NCBI RefSeq assembly: GCF_001426665.1
Contig: NZ_LMEY01000028.1
Span: forward strand, 1 to 64,000
DNA from: Rhizobium sp. Root1334
GTDB lineage: Bacteria; Pseudomonadota; Alphaproteobacteria; Rhizobiales; Rhizobiaceae
Length of the DNA stretch: 64,000 bases
Reading direction: 5' to 3'
Shown here: one piece after another, positions 16,990 to 26,212 of the stretch
Layout of the letters: each line of letters starts with the position of its first letter
Position numbering within the stretch: the stretch's first letter is position 1
Made by a program: the position numbers and the translations under genes
Notes under the pieces: generated by a model
Told to the model about the DNA's origin: nothing
Seen by the model: only the letters and a program-made list of their open reading frames with translations
Database searches by the model: none

Positions 16990-19044
16990 CTACCGCATCG
17001 CCGCAGCGATGTTCCCGCCATCGACAGTGGTGACATCGGCGGTGGTGCGCTCGGCCAAAGCCTGGTGCACGAAAGCCTGAGCGACATCGTCGGCCGTGAC
17101 TTCGAGGCCAAGCAGGTTGCCGCCCATATAATCCTTGACCGACAGGCCGCGGGCCGCCGAGCGATTGGCGATCATCTCCTCGTTGAGCAGGCCGGAGCGG
17201 ATACGGTCAGCGTTGACGGCGTTCGAGCGGATGCCGTCCTTGCCATGCTCCAGAGCATATTGGCGCGACAGGAACAGCGCCGCGGCCTTGGGCAGGCCGT
17301 AGGCACCAAAATTGGCGCCGGGATTGACCGCCTGCTTGCTGGCATTGAACAGCAGAACCCCACCAGTCGACTGCTCCTTCATGATCCGGACCGCATTCTG
17401 CGCGACGCTCTGGTGCGAGAAGAAATTGAGCTCGAAGCTTTTGCGCATCAAGGCGTCGTCCATGGTGGCAATCGGACTCTCCCACGCGGCGCCCGCATTG
17501 GAGACGACGATATCGACACCGCCATAGGTGCTGACAGCAGCGTCGAACGCAGCGCGCACGGATGCCGTATCGGTGACGTCGCAGGCAAGGCCGATCGACT
17601 GGTTACCAATCGACTTTGCGATCTCGGCCGCCTTGGTCCCGTCGAGATCCAGTACCACGACATGAGCGCCTTCACGGGCAAAAGCCTTTGCGGTGGCAGC
17701 CCCGATCGCGCCAGCGCCGCCGGTGACGATGGCAACCTGGCCGGTGAACGGTTTGGCCTTGGCGCCCGCAAGCTTTGCCTGCTCCAGCGACCAATATTCG
17801 AGATCGAACAGATCGGGCTTGCTGACCGGCTGAAAGCGTCCGATGGATTCGGCGTCGCGGGCGGCTTCAATCCACATTTCCCCGACATCGGCGGCGATCT
17901 TGGCATCCTTCAGGGTCCGGCCATGGCCGAACATGCCCAATCCCGGTAACAGCGTCAGGCGTGGCATTGGGTCCAGCATGACGCGTTTGACGTCGTCGCG
18001 GCCGTCGTTCGCCTCGAAATATGCAGTATAGTTTTCCACGAACTGCGCGACGCGGTCGGCAATCGCCACCTTGTATCCATCCAGATTGCTTGCATCCGGC
18101 GCCGGCAGCACCATCGGTCCGGTCTTGATGCGGATGGACAGATCCGGTGTCGAAACGCCACGCGAGGCCATGTCCTCGACCTCAGCTGCATTGACGAAGT
18201 CGAGAATCGCCGGCGAGGTGCGGAACTCGCCGATCATCCGGTCATACCGGCCTTCACCCTTCGAAACGGCGACGGCACCGCGCAGCATGGCAGCAATTTC
18301 ATTGGGCTTGGCGAGATTTGCGGGCAGGGCGGCCGGAGTGAACGGGTTCTTGCCGTTCTTCGCCACATGGTCTTCGGCCAGCGTCACATAGTGGATCATC
18401 CGGTCATAGGCTTCCTTGGCGGTGGCGCCAAAGGTGAAGATGCCGTGTTTATCGAGAATCAGGCCATCCACGGTCGGATCCCTGTCGAAGACTTCGGCGG
18501 CCAGCTTGGCGAGGTCGAAGCCGGGCATCACATAGGGCACCAGCCCCATCTTCGGCCCGAACACCTTGGCGCTGATCTCCATGCTGCCCTCAAGGTCGGC
18601 AATCGCCAGAACGCCGGTCGAGTGGGTATGATCGACAAACTTGTGCGGAATGAAGGCGTGCAGCAAGGCCTCGACGGAGGGGTTTGGCGAGGCGGGATCG
18701 ATCAGGTTGGCGCGCTGTAGCGTGACCATGTCCTCGTCGGAAAGCCTGTTCAGCTTACGTGCCTTCAAGAGAGGCGCGATCTTGACGGCGGGAAGGCCCG
18801 CCGGTTCGATGACGCCCATGTCCCAGCCGCTGCCCTTGACGCAGAGAACATCCCATTCGTCACCAATCAGATCGCTGACTGTGGTCTTCACCGAGGTATT
18901 GCCACCGCCATGCAGAACCAGCCGCGGATCGCCGCCGAGCAGCCGCGTCGTATAGGTGCGCAGCGCCAGATCGCGGTTGATGCCCTTTGCGGCATAGGTT
19001 GCGACCATGGCTTCGGCGTCAGTGTCGCTCCAGAGATTTTTCAT
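16990..19044 (-). CDS. Bifunctional class II aldolase / short-chain dehydrogenase
   Basis: A 684-residue fusion. The N-terminal half is a class II (zinc) aldolase/adducin domain with HGGGNTSVK at 45-53 and the metal ligands His139 and His141 in DHTHS. The C-terminal part, from about residue 430, is a short-chain dehydrogenase with VTGGAGAIGAATA, a NAG motif and YGLPKAA containing the Tyr-x3-Lys catalytic pair. Rhizobial RhaD-type proteins with this architecture cleave rhamnulose 1-phosphate to DHAP and lactaldehyde and then process the aldehyde. No rhamnose kinase or isomerase is nearby. With mtnK and mtnA in the locus, an alternative is cleavage of methylthioribulose 1-phosphate to DHAP plus methylthioacetaldehyde, followed by redox conversion (inference). 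Confidence 0.87.
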   Translation of the reverse strand: MKNLWSDTDAEAMVATYAAKGINRDLALRTYTTRLLGGDPRLVLHGGGNTSVKTTVSDLIGDEWDVLCVKGSGWDMGVIEPAGLPAVKIAPLLKARKLNRLSDEDMVTLQRANLIDPASPNPSVEALLHAFIPHKFVDHTHSTGVLAIADLEGSMEISAKVFGPKMGLVPYVMPGFDLAKLAAEVFDRDPTVDGLILDKHGIFTFGATAKEAYDRMIHYVTLAEDHVAKNGKNPFTPAALPANLAKPNEIAAMLRGAVAVSKGEGRYDRMIGEFRTSPAILDFVNAAEVEDMASRGVSTPDLSIRIKTGPMVLPAPDASNLDGYKVAIADRVAQFVENYTAYFEANDGRDDVKRVMLDPMPRLTLLPGLGMFGHGRTLKDAKIAADVGEMWIEAARDAESIGRFQPVSKPDLFDLEYWSLEQAKLAGAKAKPFTGQVAIVTGGAGAIGAATAKAFAREGAHVVVLDLDGTKAAEIAKSIGNQSIGLACDVTDTASVRAAFDAAVSTYGGVDIVVSNAGAAWESPIATMDDALMRKSFELNFFSHQSVAQNAVRIMKEQSTGGVLLFNASKQAVNPGANFGAYGLPKAAALFLSRQYALEHGKDGIRSNAVNADRIRSGLLNEEMIANRSAARGLSVKDYMGGNLLGLEVTADDVAQAFVHQALAERTTADVTTVDGGNIAAAMR

Positions 19045-19115
19045 TGCTTGCTCCTCCCTTGGGCAGGTTTTCAGGCCCGGTCCTCGCCGGGCGGATCAGG
19101 TATGATTGAGATGGT

Positions 19116-20087
19116 TTACGGCGCGGAGCGGCTGCGGGCCTCTGTGGTCCAGCGCTCAAGAAGCCGCCGGGCCATGGAGGTGGTCACCACCAGATGCGAG
19201 GCGAAGCCGCCTTTGATGGCCGCCACCAGCGGCTCGAACTTTCCGTCTTCCTGCACCACCATCATGCGCTTGCCGATCGCCCGGATGGAATCCAGATCAG
19301 CGGAAATACAGCGCCGGTTATAGGCACAGTCCAGCCATTGGCCAGCATGGTCGATGATCTGGCCGGCAATGACCCCGGCAGCGCCCGTTTCTCCCAGCGC
19401 GTGCATTTCTTCAGCTGTCAGCGCGCCGCATTTCACCAGATGACTATCATCCTCGATGCCACCCACGGAATAGAGTGCCAGCTGGCAGTCGGAAATTGTC
19501 GCCATCTGCTCGCGGATCACCGGTTCGGCACGCAGGGCAGCAGCCAATTGTTCAGAACTCAGTACAAGCGGCGCATAGACATTGATGCCCTCCGCATTCA
19601 GGCGCCGGGCTATTTCAGTAGTGCACTGGTCAGGCCGATAGGAGTACGGCGCTCCAAGATTTCCGCACAACTGGACGACAGTGACACCTTGCAGGTCGGC
19701 ATAGGGCATGACATCGGCCAGATGGTAGACCGTTCGGCCCCAGGCGACCCCCACACGATCGCCCTTGTTGATCAGCTCCTGAAACACTGCGGCGGCAACC
19801 ACAGGCATTTCCGCAGTTGGATCCATGGCCTGGCGGTCTTCCGGCACGATCCACACCGAGGTCAGGCCGAGTGCATCCTCCAGCTGCCGCGCCAAAATGT
19901 CGTCGGCAAACAGCTGTGTCGATGTTGCTATGTTGACGATGCCGGTTTCGCGGGCGCGCCGCAGATAGGTGGCGACGGACGCACGGGAAATATTCAGCCG
20001 CTGCGCCACTTCATCCTGTCGAAGGCCATGGGTATAGTAAAGCCACGCGGCCTTATGCAGGATCTGATCAGTGGACCGGATGGGCAT
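19116..20087 (-). CDS. SorC/DeoR-type sugar-binding transcriptional regulator
   Basis: A regulator of about 323 residues. The N-terminal helix-turn-helix (LRQDEVAQRLNISRASVATYLRRARETGIV) is followed by the SorC effector domain, which recognises phosphorylated sugars: GVAWGRTVYHLADVMP, VVQLCGNLGAPYSYRPDQ, and LYSVGGIEDDSHLVKCG. I chose the ATG at 20087 because AAGGAG lies 5 nt upstream; 20090 is the adjacent alternative. It is upstream of and co-directional with the aldolase/dehydrogenase gene (71-bp gap), so it probably controls that gene and itself. Two GAC-N4-GTC palindromes lie just upstream. Confidence 0.88.
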   Translation of the reverse strand: MPIRSTDQILHKAAWLYYTHGLRQDEVAQRLNISRASVATYLRRARETGIVNIATSTQLFADDILARQLEDALGLTSVWIVPEDRQAMDPTAEMPVVAAAVFQELINKGDRVGVAWGRTVYHLADVMPYADLQGVTVVQLCGNLGAPYSYRPDQCTTEIARRLNAEGINVYAPLVLSSEQLAAALRAEPVIREQMATISDCQLALYSVGGIEDDSHLVKCGALTAEEMHALGETGAAGVIAGQIIDHAGQWLDCAYNRRCISADLDSIRAIGKRMMVVQEDGKFEPLVAAIKGGFASHLVVTTSMARRLLERWTTEARSRSAP

Positions 20088-20110
20088 CATATCTCCTTCA
20101 ATCGCCGAAT

Positions 20111-20143
20111 TAGACAATAGTCATCACTGTTGACAAAAGTCAA
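20111..20143 (-). promoter_or_regulatory. Promoter with tandem palindromes upstream of the SorC-type gene
   Basis: Two GAC-N4-GTC palindromes (20113-20122 and 20132-20141) have centres 19 bp apart. On the minus strand one overlaps a TTGACT -35-like hexamer and the other a TATTGT-like -10 element, 17-18 bp away. This is the expected layout for an autorepressor. The remaining space up to 20503 holds no gene I can support. Confidence 0.5.
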
Positions 20144-20503
20144 ATAGAGCTTTGAAAGAAGCTATTTGGCATGGACCGTATCCGCCCGAGGCATCCATGC
20201 GCAGTGAAGCGAGGCGCTGTGAGTACGCAGTCAGCGAGCTGCGATAGATTGAAATCCTTTTGGAAGCAGCAGCGTCAGCAGATTAGCCCTGCTGTCTTGC
20301 AGTATCGCACGCCGGCTTCGGCATCGCGATTTTGAGATGTGCCGGGTAAACAGTCTGGGAGAGGATTTCAGGCCATAGCGGCGCTATTGGCAATATTTGC
20401 GCGGTAGCCGCCAAGGATGATGGGGCACTGGGGCGCATGCGTTCCTGCCGCAACAATGGCGGCGCGCGGATGACTGGCGGGCACTACTGCGCCGGCGTCA
20501 AAC

Positions 20504-20532
20504 GTCATGCCGGAATTAGCTTCCGGCATGAC
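20504..20532 (-). terminator. Strong hairpin after the amino-acid importer operon
   Basis: A perfect 12-bp inverted repeat (GTCATGCCGGAA / TTCCGGCATGAC, 5-nt loop) begins 12 nt beyond the stop of the ATPase gene at 20545. The T-run after it is weak (GTTTG), so termination efficiency is uncertain. Confidence 0.6.
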
Positions 20533-20544
20533 GGATCGTATCAT

Positions 20545-21309
20545 TTATGCCGCGAGATACTTCTTCAGGAAGGCCTTGGTACGGTCCTGTACCGGTGCGC
20601 GGAAAATCTCACTCGGCGGCCCTTCTTCGACGACGACGCCGCCATCCATGAACAGGACGCGATCAGCGACCTCGCCGGCAAAGCGCATTTCGTGGGTGAC
20701 GATCAGCATGGTCATATGCTCGGCAGCGAGCTGCTTCATCACCGCATTGACCTCATCGACCAGTTCGGGGTCGAGCGCCGATGTCGCTTCGTCAAACAGC
20801 ATCACCTTCGGCTGCATGGCGAGTGCCCGGGCGATCGCGACACGCTGCTTCTGTCCGCCGGACAGCCGTGACGGATAGGCATCGACCTTCTCCGCAAGCC
20901 CGACCTTCGACAACAGCTCCACAGCAAGCTCGCGGGCCGCATTCTTGGCCATGCCCTTGAGAATGACCGGCCCCATGGTGATGTTCTCCAGCACCGTCAG
21001 ATGCGGAAACAGATTGAAGTGCTGGAACACCATGCCCATCTGCTGGCGCACCGCATTGATGTGCCGCTCGAACGCCGCTCCGCGCAGGGGTTGATTGACC
21101 TGCACACCATCAAGCCAGATCTCGCCGCCATTCAGCGTTTCGAGATGGTTGATGGAGCGCAGGAGCGTGCTTTTGCCGGAACCGCTCGGGCCGATAATGG
21201 CAACGATCTGGCCGCGTGTGACGGATAGATCGATCCCCTTGAGGACTTCCAGGGCGCCATAGGCCTTGCGGGCGCCCTTTACCTCGACCATGGGCCGCTG
21301 GACGGTCAT
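20545..21309 (-). CDS. Polar amino acid ABC transporter ATP-binding protein
   Basis: A 254-residue ATPase of the GlnQ/HisP class: Walker [10 protein letters not shown], signature [15 protein letters not shown], Walker [15 protein letters not shown], and the family-typical [22 protein letters not shown] near the C-terminus. It overlaps the upstream permease gene by 4 nt and is last in an operon of binding protein, two permeases and ATPase. It powers uptake of a polar amino acid or a related compound; the specific ligand cannot be told. Confidence 0.92.
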   Translation of the reverse strand: MTVQRPMVEVKGARKAYGALEVLKGIDLSVTRGQIVAIIGPSGSGKSTLLRSINHLETLNGGEIWLDGVQVNQPLRGAAFERHINAVRQQMGMVFQHFNLFPHLTVLENITMGPVILKGMAKNAARELAVELLSKVGLAEKVDAYPSRLSGGQKQRVAIARALAMQPKVMLFDEATSALDPELVDEVNAVMKQLAAEHMTMLIVTHEMRFAGEVADRVLFMDGGVVVEEGPPSEIFRAPVQDRTKAFLKKYLAA

Positions 21310-21965
21310 CGGGATACCTCCACTTGTTTTTCGACCTGCCGCAAACCGGTTTCAAGGACGAGATTGAGTATGTAATAGAGTGCTGCCACCGTGATGTAGA
21401 ACTCGAATGGCCGGAACGTTTCGCTGATGGCCAGCTGGGCCGAATGCACAAGTTCGGCAATGCCGATGATCGAAACCAGCGACGATTCCTTCAACAGCAC
21501 GATCAGATTGTTACCGATCGAGGGCAGGGTGTTGCGCACCGCCTGCGGGATGACGACATAACGCAGCGTCTGGAACCGGCCAAAACCGATACTGCGCGCA
21601 CCTTCCGTCTGCCCGGTATCAACCGCGACGATACCGGCGCGCATGACATCGGCATTGTAGACGGCAAAGTGAAGTCCAAGGCCAATGATGCCGGCAGCAA
21701 GCGCCGGCACGTTAAGGCCGATCTGCGCAAGGCCGAAATAGATCAGGAAGAGCTGCAAAAGCAGCGGCGTCCCCATGAACAGCCACATGAAGAAGCGGAT
21801 CGGATAGGCAATCACCTTCGGTGCATAGAGCACAGCGACGGCGAAGAAGATGCCGAAGAAGAAGCTGATGATGGCTCCGCTGATGGTCAGTACCACCGTC
21901 CACCACACTCCCATGAGCAGGAGGTCGGTATAGGGCGTAACGACGCTGAAATCGAGACCTTGCAT
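21306..21965 (-). CDS. Polar amino acid ABC transporter permease (second)
   Basis: A 219-residue HisM/GlnP-type permease with about five hydrophobic segments and the coupling loop [28 protein letters not shown], which docks on the ATPase. The start at 21965 (MQGLDFSVV) follows a GGGAGAGGG-rich site. It is paired with a second permease 13 bp upstream; the two would form a heterodimeric channel. Confidence 0.9.
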   Translation of the reverse strand: MQGLDFSVVTPYTDLLLMGVWWTVVLTISGAIISFFFGIFFAVAVLYAPKVIAYPIRFFMWLFMGTPLLLQLFLIYFGLAQIGLNVPALAAGIIGLGLHFAVYNADVMRAGIVAVDTGQTEGARSIGFGRFQTLRYVVIPQAVRNTLPSIGNNLIVLLKESSLVSIIGIAELVHSAQLAISETFRPFEFYITVAALYYILNLVLETGLRQVEKQVEVSR

Positions 21966-21978
21966 GTTGCCCTCTCCC

Positions 21979-22626
21979 TCAGTTGATGGCGTAGCGCCGG
22001 TCGAGGACATCGACCGCCCGCGCCACAACGTAGACGATGATCATGTAGAGCAGGGCGGCAATGCCGAAGATCTCGAACGGCTTGTAGGTGGAACCGATGA
22101 AACGCTGCGCCGTATAGGTGAGTTCGACGACCGAGATCGTCGAAACCAGCGCCGATCCCTTGATCAGGCCGACGGCGTTGACGCCAAGCGGCCGGATCAT
22201 CAGGCGTGCCGCCTGTGGCAGGACAACAAGGCGCAGCGTCTGCAACCGGCTGAAGCCGATGGTGCGCGAGGCCTCCACCTGGCCCCGATCGACGCCGATA
22301 ATGCCGCCGCGAATGGATTCGGCCATGTAGGCGCCGATGTTCAACCCCAGTCCGATGACACCGGCGGCAAAAGGATCGAGATTGATGCCGATCTGTGGAC
22401 CGCCGAAATAAAGAACGAACAGCTGGATCAGGCAGGGTGTGCCGCGAAACACGCTGACATAGAGACTGCCGATTGCCCGCAGCACAAACGAACCCGACAT
22501 CTTCGCCGAAGCGATAATGGCTGCGACCACAAGGCCAAGCAGCAACGACAGCACCGATATCTGCACGGTGACCCAAGCGGCTTCCACGAAAAACGGGAAG
22601 ACGCGCAGCATCAGCGGGAAATCCAT
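21979..22626 (-). CDS. Polar amino acid ABC transporter permease (first)
   Basis: A 215-residue HisQ/GlnP-type permease. The EAA-type coupling loop reads EASRTIGFSRLQTLRLVVLPQAARLMIRP. The sequence is clearly a paralogue of the next gene, as expected for heterodimeric amino-acid importers. It lies about 80 bp downstream of the binding-protein gene in the same operon. Confidence 0.9.
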   Translation of the reverse strand: MDFPLMLRVFPFFVEAAWVTVQISVLSLLLGLVVAAIIASAKMSGSFVLRAIGSLYVSVFRGTPCLIQLFVLYFGGPQIGINLDPFAAGVIGLGLNIGAYMAESIRGGIIGVDRGQVEASRTIGFSRLQTLRLVVLPQAARLMIRPLGVNAVGLIKGSALVSTISVVELTYTAQRFIGSTYKPFEIFGIAALLYMIIVYVVARAVDVLDRRYAIN

Positions 22627-22707
22627 GGGAAAAACTCCGGAAAAGGCCTGCGAACGGCATTTGGCCGGCTTATTTCAGCCGGCCAAATGGTCTTGGCTAT
22701 CGATCGA

Positions 22708-23490
22708 TCAGCGGATGTCGCTGCCAACCCATTCCATGGCGATCTTCTCGTAGGATCCATCCGCCATCATCTCGTCCAATGCCTTCTGCATCGCAGCCTT
22801 CAGCTCCGGATTGTTCTTGCGGATGGCAATGCCGATGGCGACGCTGCCACCTTCAATATCAGGCGTTTCCAGGCGGCGGACTTTTTCGCCGGTTTCCTTG
22901 ACGGCAACCATCACCGGGATGTTATCGACGACGATGGCATCGACGCGGCCAGCCTTCAGTTCGAGCAGCAGTTCCGGCAGGCCCTTGTAGGTGCGCACGT
23001 CCCAGCCGCCCTGTTCGCGAGCCCATTTCTCATGTGTTTCGCCGAGCGTGACGCCGAGTGTCTTGCCCTTCAGTTCGTCCAGCTTCTGCACGGTCGATGC
23101 TTCGCTGACGAAGACCGCCCGGCCGGCGTGGTAGTAGGGACCGACGAAATCGACGACCTTTTCGCGTTCCGGCGTGATGGTCATCGAGCCGACGACGGTG
23201 TCGAACTTGTTGGCAAGCAGGCCGGCGATGATCCCGTCCCAGGCGGTCGTCACGAGCGTGCCCTTGACGCCGACGCGTTCGGCGATCGCCGTTCCGATCG
23301 AGGCATCAAAGCCGACGACTTCGTTCTTCTCGTTGACAAAATTGAACGGAGGATACTGGCCGGACATGGCGATGCGGATCTCACCGGAGGACTTGATCGC
23401 CTCCAGATCGTCGGCGCTGGCCGTAAAAGCGGTAAAGCTGGCAGCAAGGGCCAGGGTGGCGGCCACGAGGCCTGAAATGAGTGTCTTCAT
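22708..23490 (-). CDS. Polar amino acid periplasmic binding protein
   Basis: A 260-residue family-3 extracellular solute-binding protein. It has a signal peptide (MKTLISGLVAATLALAAS...) with cleavage near ASADD, then the family pattern GEIRIAMSGQYPPFNF, GFDASIGTAIAERVGV and GSMTITPEREKVVDFVGPYY. The start at 23490 gives a normal signal peptide; the longer frame to 23520 does not. It is the first gene of the importer operon and divergent from a LysR regulator. The ligand is not predicted. Confidence 0.92.
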   Translation of the reverse strand: MKTLISGLVAATLALAASFTAFTASADDLEAIKSSGEIRIAMSGQYPPFNFVNEKNEVVGFDASIGTAIAERVGVKGTLVTTAWDGIIAGLLANKFDTVVGSMTITPEREKVVDFVGPYYHAGRAVFVSEASTVQKLDELKGKTLGVTLGETHEKWAREQGGWDVRTYKGLPELLLELKAGRVDAIVVDNIPVMVAVKETGEKVRRLETPDIEGGSVAIGIAIRKNNPELKAAMQKALDEMMADGSYEKIAMEWVGSDIR

Positions 23491-23577
23491 GTTACTGTTT
23501 TCCTCTGGATGAAAGCGCATTCTCTGTCGCTTGGGTACGCGTGGACGCGCCTTCCGGATTTGATGATTGCTTTAGTT

Positions 23578-23595
23578 CTATTATTGCGCAAATAG
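23578..23595. promoter_or_regulatory. Candidate LysR-type binding site
   Basis: CTATT and AATAG flank an 8-bp centre (ATTGCGCA), a dyad with T-N11-A spacing, 32 bp upstream of the LysR gene and about 88 bp upstream of the importer operon. This is the usual position for a LysR autoregulatory and activation site. Confidence 0.45.
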
Positions 23596-23626
23596 ATAAT
23601 GGAAATAGAAGGCATAGATTTCAGGA

Positions 23627-24586
23627 ATGATACCATCGCGATCTGAACGGCTGGTCTGGGAACTGGACTGGAACCTGCTACGGACCTTCGTGGTGATTGC
23701 AGAAGTGAAGAGCATTACCCGTGCCGCCGAGCAGCTCAACCTCAAGCAACCGAGTGTCAGCAATGCGCTGCGCCGCCTGGAAGACCGGGTCGGCCGCCGG
23801 CTGGTCGAGCGCGACGCCACCCGCTTCGAACTGACGGATGTCGGCCAACTGCTCTATGAGCAGAGCATCGAGGTCTTCGGTACGATTTCACAGTTGCCTC
23901 AACTGGTGCGCGGCGTCGGCGATGACGTGACCGGCCATGTCACGATCGCCGTCGCCAGCCATGTCATTTCGCCGATCTTCGACAAGGCGCTGACGGCATT
24001 TCATCGCAGTCACCCACGTGCCACGCTGACCATCTCGGTCGCGACCAGCGGCGAGGTAACGCGGCAGGTCCGTGAAAAGCGAGCGTCCCTTGGGCTATGC
24101 CTTGTCAGCAACCGCGATGCCGCCCTCGATTACACGATGGTCTACCGGGAATTCTTCGGCTTTTTCTGCGGGCCGGATCATCGCTTCTTCGGCCAGGGGG
24201 ACTTGACGCTCGCAGACCTGAAAGGCGAACCGTCCGTCTCGTTCCACACCGACAATATCGCTGATGTGCTGAGGCCCGTGGCACTTCTGCGCAGCGAGGC
24301 GAAGCTCGCCACCAATGTTGTTGGCGTGTCGTCAAGCCTCGAGGAGGTGCGCCGCATGATCATCGCGGGGCTCGGGATCGGGCCGTTGCCGCTTCATGTC
24401 GCCCGACGCGATGTCGCGGACGGCGTGCTGTGGCGGCTGCCACCCTACGAGACACCACCGGCAATCGATGTCTTTCTGCTGGTGAACCCGGAAAAGATCA
24501 TCAACCGCGCCGAAAAGGCGCTGATCACCGGCATCCAGACCGCAATCGCCGAAACACCTCTCGATCAACGGATTTATGGCGCTTAG
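23627..24586 (+). CDS. LysR-family transcriptional regulator
   Basis: A 319-residue regulator with the LysR helix-turn-helix at about residues 16-75 (LLRTFVVIAEVKSITRAAEQLNLKQPSVSNALRRLEDRVG), followed by the two-lobed effector-binding domain. It is divergent from the amino-acid importer operon, which it probably controls in response to the imported ligand or a metabolite. Its stop overlaps the stop region of the convergent thioesterase gene by 4 nt. Confidence 0.9.
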   Translation: MIPSRSERLVWELDWNLLRTFVVIAEVKSITRAAEQLNLKQPSVSNALRRLEDRVGRRLVERDATRFELTDVGQLLYEQSIEVFGTISQLPQLVRGVGDDVTGHVTIAVASHVISPIFDKALTAFHRSHPRATLTISVATSGEVTRQVREKRASLGLCLVSNRDAALDYTMVYREFFGFFCGPDHRFFGQGDLTLADLKGEPSVSFHTDNIADVLRPVALLRSEAKLATNVVGVSSSLEEVRRMIIAGLGIGPLPLHVARRDVADGVLWRLPPYETPPAIDVFLLVNPEKIINRAEKALITGIQTAIAETPLDQRIYGA

Positions 24587-25029
24587 CCCGCGCTATTTTC
24601 GTTGGCTGCGGCGTCCGTCTGAAGCGCCTCTGCACGTGCCCGCATCTCCGCGTCGAGCCCAACGGCAACCCGCGCGGTAAGGTCAAACCGGACGCTGACC
24701 GTTCTATTGATCGCGTGGACGACGCCATCCAGCGAACCGGACATGACCTGCTCGAACGTCACCGAACTGCGGCCGGTCTTGATCACACGCGAGCGGATCG
24801 TCAGCAGGGCGCCGGCCTTGGTCTCGTGCTTGTATTCCACCTCGGACCGGACATCGGCCCAGCCGCGGCTGGCATCGGCAAGACTGTCAGCGCCAGTAAT
24901 ATGACCGAGGAGCTGGAAACTGGCATCATCGAACATCGCCGCATAATGGCGAACGTTCATATGCCCCATGATGTCGCACATCCACGGATGCGCCACGCCG
25001 ACATAGGTAACAAGCGATTGACCGGACAT
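24583..25029 (-). CDS. Hotdog-fold acyl-CoA thioesterase (4HBT type)
   Basis: A 148-residue hotdog-fold protein. The segment DIMGHMNVRHYAAMFDDA contains the aspartate of the 4-hydroxybenzoyl-CoA thioesterase class, and the rest alternates strand and helix as expected (RSEVEYKHETKAGALLTIRSRV). It would hydrolyse an acyl-CoA in the cytoplasm; relatives occur in carnitine/betaine catabolism as well as in housekeeping roles. No operon partner is present: it is convergent with the LysR gene and followed upstream by about 230 bp of non-coding DNA. Confidence 0.82.
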   Translation of the reverse strand: MSGQSLVTYVGVAHPWMCDIMGHMNVRHYAAMFDDASFQLLGHITGADSLADASRGWADVRSEVEYKHETKAGALLTIRSRVIKTGRSSVTFEQVMSGSLDGVVHAINRTVSVRFDLTARVAVGLDAEMRARAEALQTDAAANENSAG

Positions 25030-25260
25030 GATTTCCCCCGACAGGCACCGAAACGGAGCCGCTTGTGCTGCCCGCAGGCCAGAGATTTAGCGGAACGGGG
25101 GAACGCGCGCAACGCGGCTAATCCGACCCAAAAATGTCTCAAAGGAATTTGCACGGAATCAGATCACGCTCTCGCCGGTGGCAAGCCACTACCTTTCGCC
25201 CTCGAGCCCTCACAGCAGGCAGGCGACAAAGCTGCGCATCTATGTAATGGAAGCAACGAA

Positions 25261-25293
25261 ACGAGGCGCGCCCGGTATCCGGACGCGCCTTGG
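25261..25293 (-). terminator. Terminator of rpsU
   Basis: A perfect AGGCGCG/CGCGCCT stem encloses a 13-nt region that can itself pair (CCGG/CCGG). On the minus strand it lies about 40 nt after the rpsU stop and is followed by a short T-containing tail. Confidence 0.6.
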
Positions 25294-25328
25294 ACTTAAA
25301 GTCCCAATCTCGTCAGAAGCTACCGCTG

Positions 25329-25562
25329 TTAGCGGGTTGGCTTCTTCTTCGGTGCCGGCAGCAGGCCTTCGCGCTGAAGCTGCTTGCGCGCATTCTTGCG
25401 CTGGCGGCTGATGGCTTCAGCCTTCTGGCGCGCCTTTTTGACGGACGGCTTTTCGTATGCTTCCCGCATACGCATTTCACGGAATACGCCTTCGCGCTGA
25501 AGCTTCTTCTTCAACACTCGGAGAGCCTGATCGACGTTGTTGTCGCGAACCAATACTTGCAT
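25329..25562 (-). CDS. rpsU: 30S ribosomal protein S21
   Basis: A 77-residue basic protein beginning [26 protein letters not shown], the conserved N-terminus of S21, and ending in a Lys/Arg/Pro-rich tail typical of rhizobial S21. It is a small-subunit ribosomal protein involved in initiation. It is monocistronic here with its own terminator. Several rhizobia have more than one rpsU copy, so this need not be the only one. Confidence 0.95.
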   Translation of the reverse strand: MQVLVRDNNVDQALRVLKKKLQREGVFREMRMREAYEKPSVKKARQKAEAISRQRKNARKQLQREGLLPAPKKKPTR

Positions 25563-25819
25563 GTGAATCTTTCAAAGTCTGATGTTCACTAGAGATGGCA
25601 GGGGCAGTAGAGCAATTTACGAACCAAATCCAGAGCGTAAGGCAAAATTTCTCACATTATCTGCCTAGTCTTTTGTTCAGACCCTCAAATTTTAGCAGGA
25701 ACCCCTTCATCAATCTGGCGGTTTTCCGCCAAGAACGCTGAAAACCAAGCTGCAACAGCCCGCGACCAAAGCCGCGATTCATCCGTCTTCGGCGTCCATC
25801 TTCATTTTCGCTGCAGCCA

Positions 25820-25930
25820 TCATTGGCCATAGGTAATGGTAATCGCCCGTCCAATTGTCGCTAGCCACACAACAAGAGCAAAGATTGCGATACTGCGTTC
25901 CGGGTGACCGGCGGGATTGAAAAGGTTCAT
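25820..25930 (-). CDS. Possible 36-residue single-span membrane peptide
   Basis: A short open frame with GGAG 6 nt before the ATG. The product starts MNLFNPAGHPERS and continues with one hydrophobic span (IAIFALVVWLATIGRAI). It resembles no family I recognise. It lies divergent from the riboswitch-controlled operon, about 190 bp from the Zur-like palindrome. The region 25563-26105 otherwise holds only weak open frames. Confidence 0.3.
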   Translation of the reverse strand: MNLFNPAGHPERSIAIFALVVWLATIGRAITITYGQ

Positions 25931-26105
25931 TGGACGCTCCAACACAGATGATGAAGTCTGATTATGCTCAACCTGCCGGATCCGGCAGTTACCGCAGGAA
26001 CATCGCATTGCCACCACCCAGGCCGGGAGTATTCCGGCAGCGCTCCAGACACGGCAAATCCGACACGCGAGAAGAACCAGCCGGTTCACCCGGCGATAGC
26101 GACAC

Positions 26106-26134
26106 TTGACACTGAATATGTTATTAAATAACAT
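26106..26134 (+). promoter_or_regulatory. Promoter overlapped by a Zur-like palindrome
   Basis: A -35 element TTGACA (26106-26111) is 17 bp from a -10-like TAACAT (26129-26134). The perfect dyad ATGTTAT-TAA-ATAACAT (26118-26134) covers the spacer end and the -10. The dyad resembles the alphaproteobacterial Zur operator core TGTTAT...ATAACA. It lies about 80 bp before the first cobalamin riboswitch, so the operon may answer both to zinc status and to cobalamin. Confidence 0.55.
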
Positions 26135-26212
26135 TACTGCCGCAACAAGGCTATTGGAAGATCGGTATCCGGCGTTGCCTGGCTGGTGGAATCGTGCGAG
26201 ATGTCGAGCTGA

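Noticed and set aside
21964-23475. Long plus-strand frame (503 codons) opposite the amino-acid importer permease and binding-protein genes
   Set aside because: The minus strand encodes recognisable transporter proteins throughout; this frame is rich in Asp, Arg and Gln repeats typical of antisense translation.
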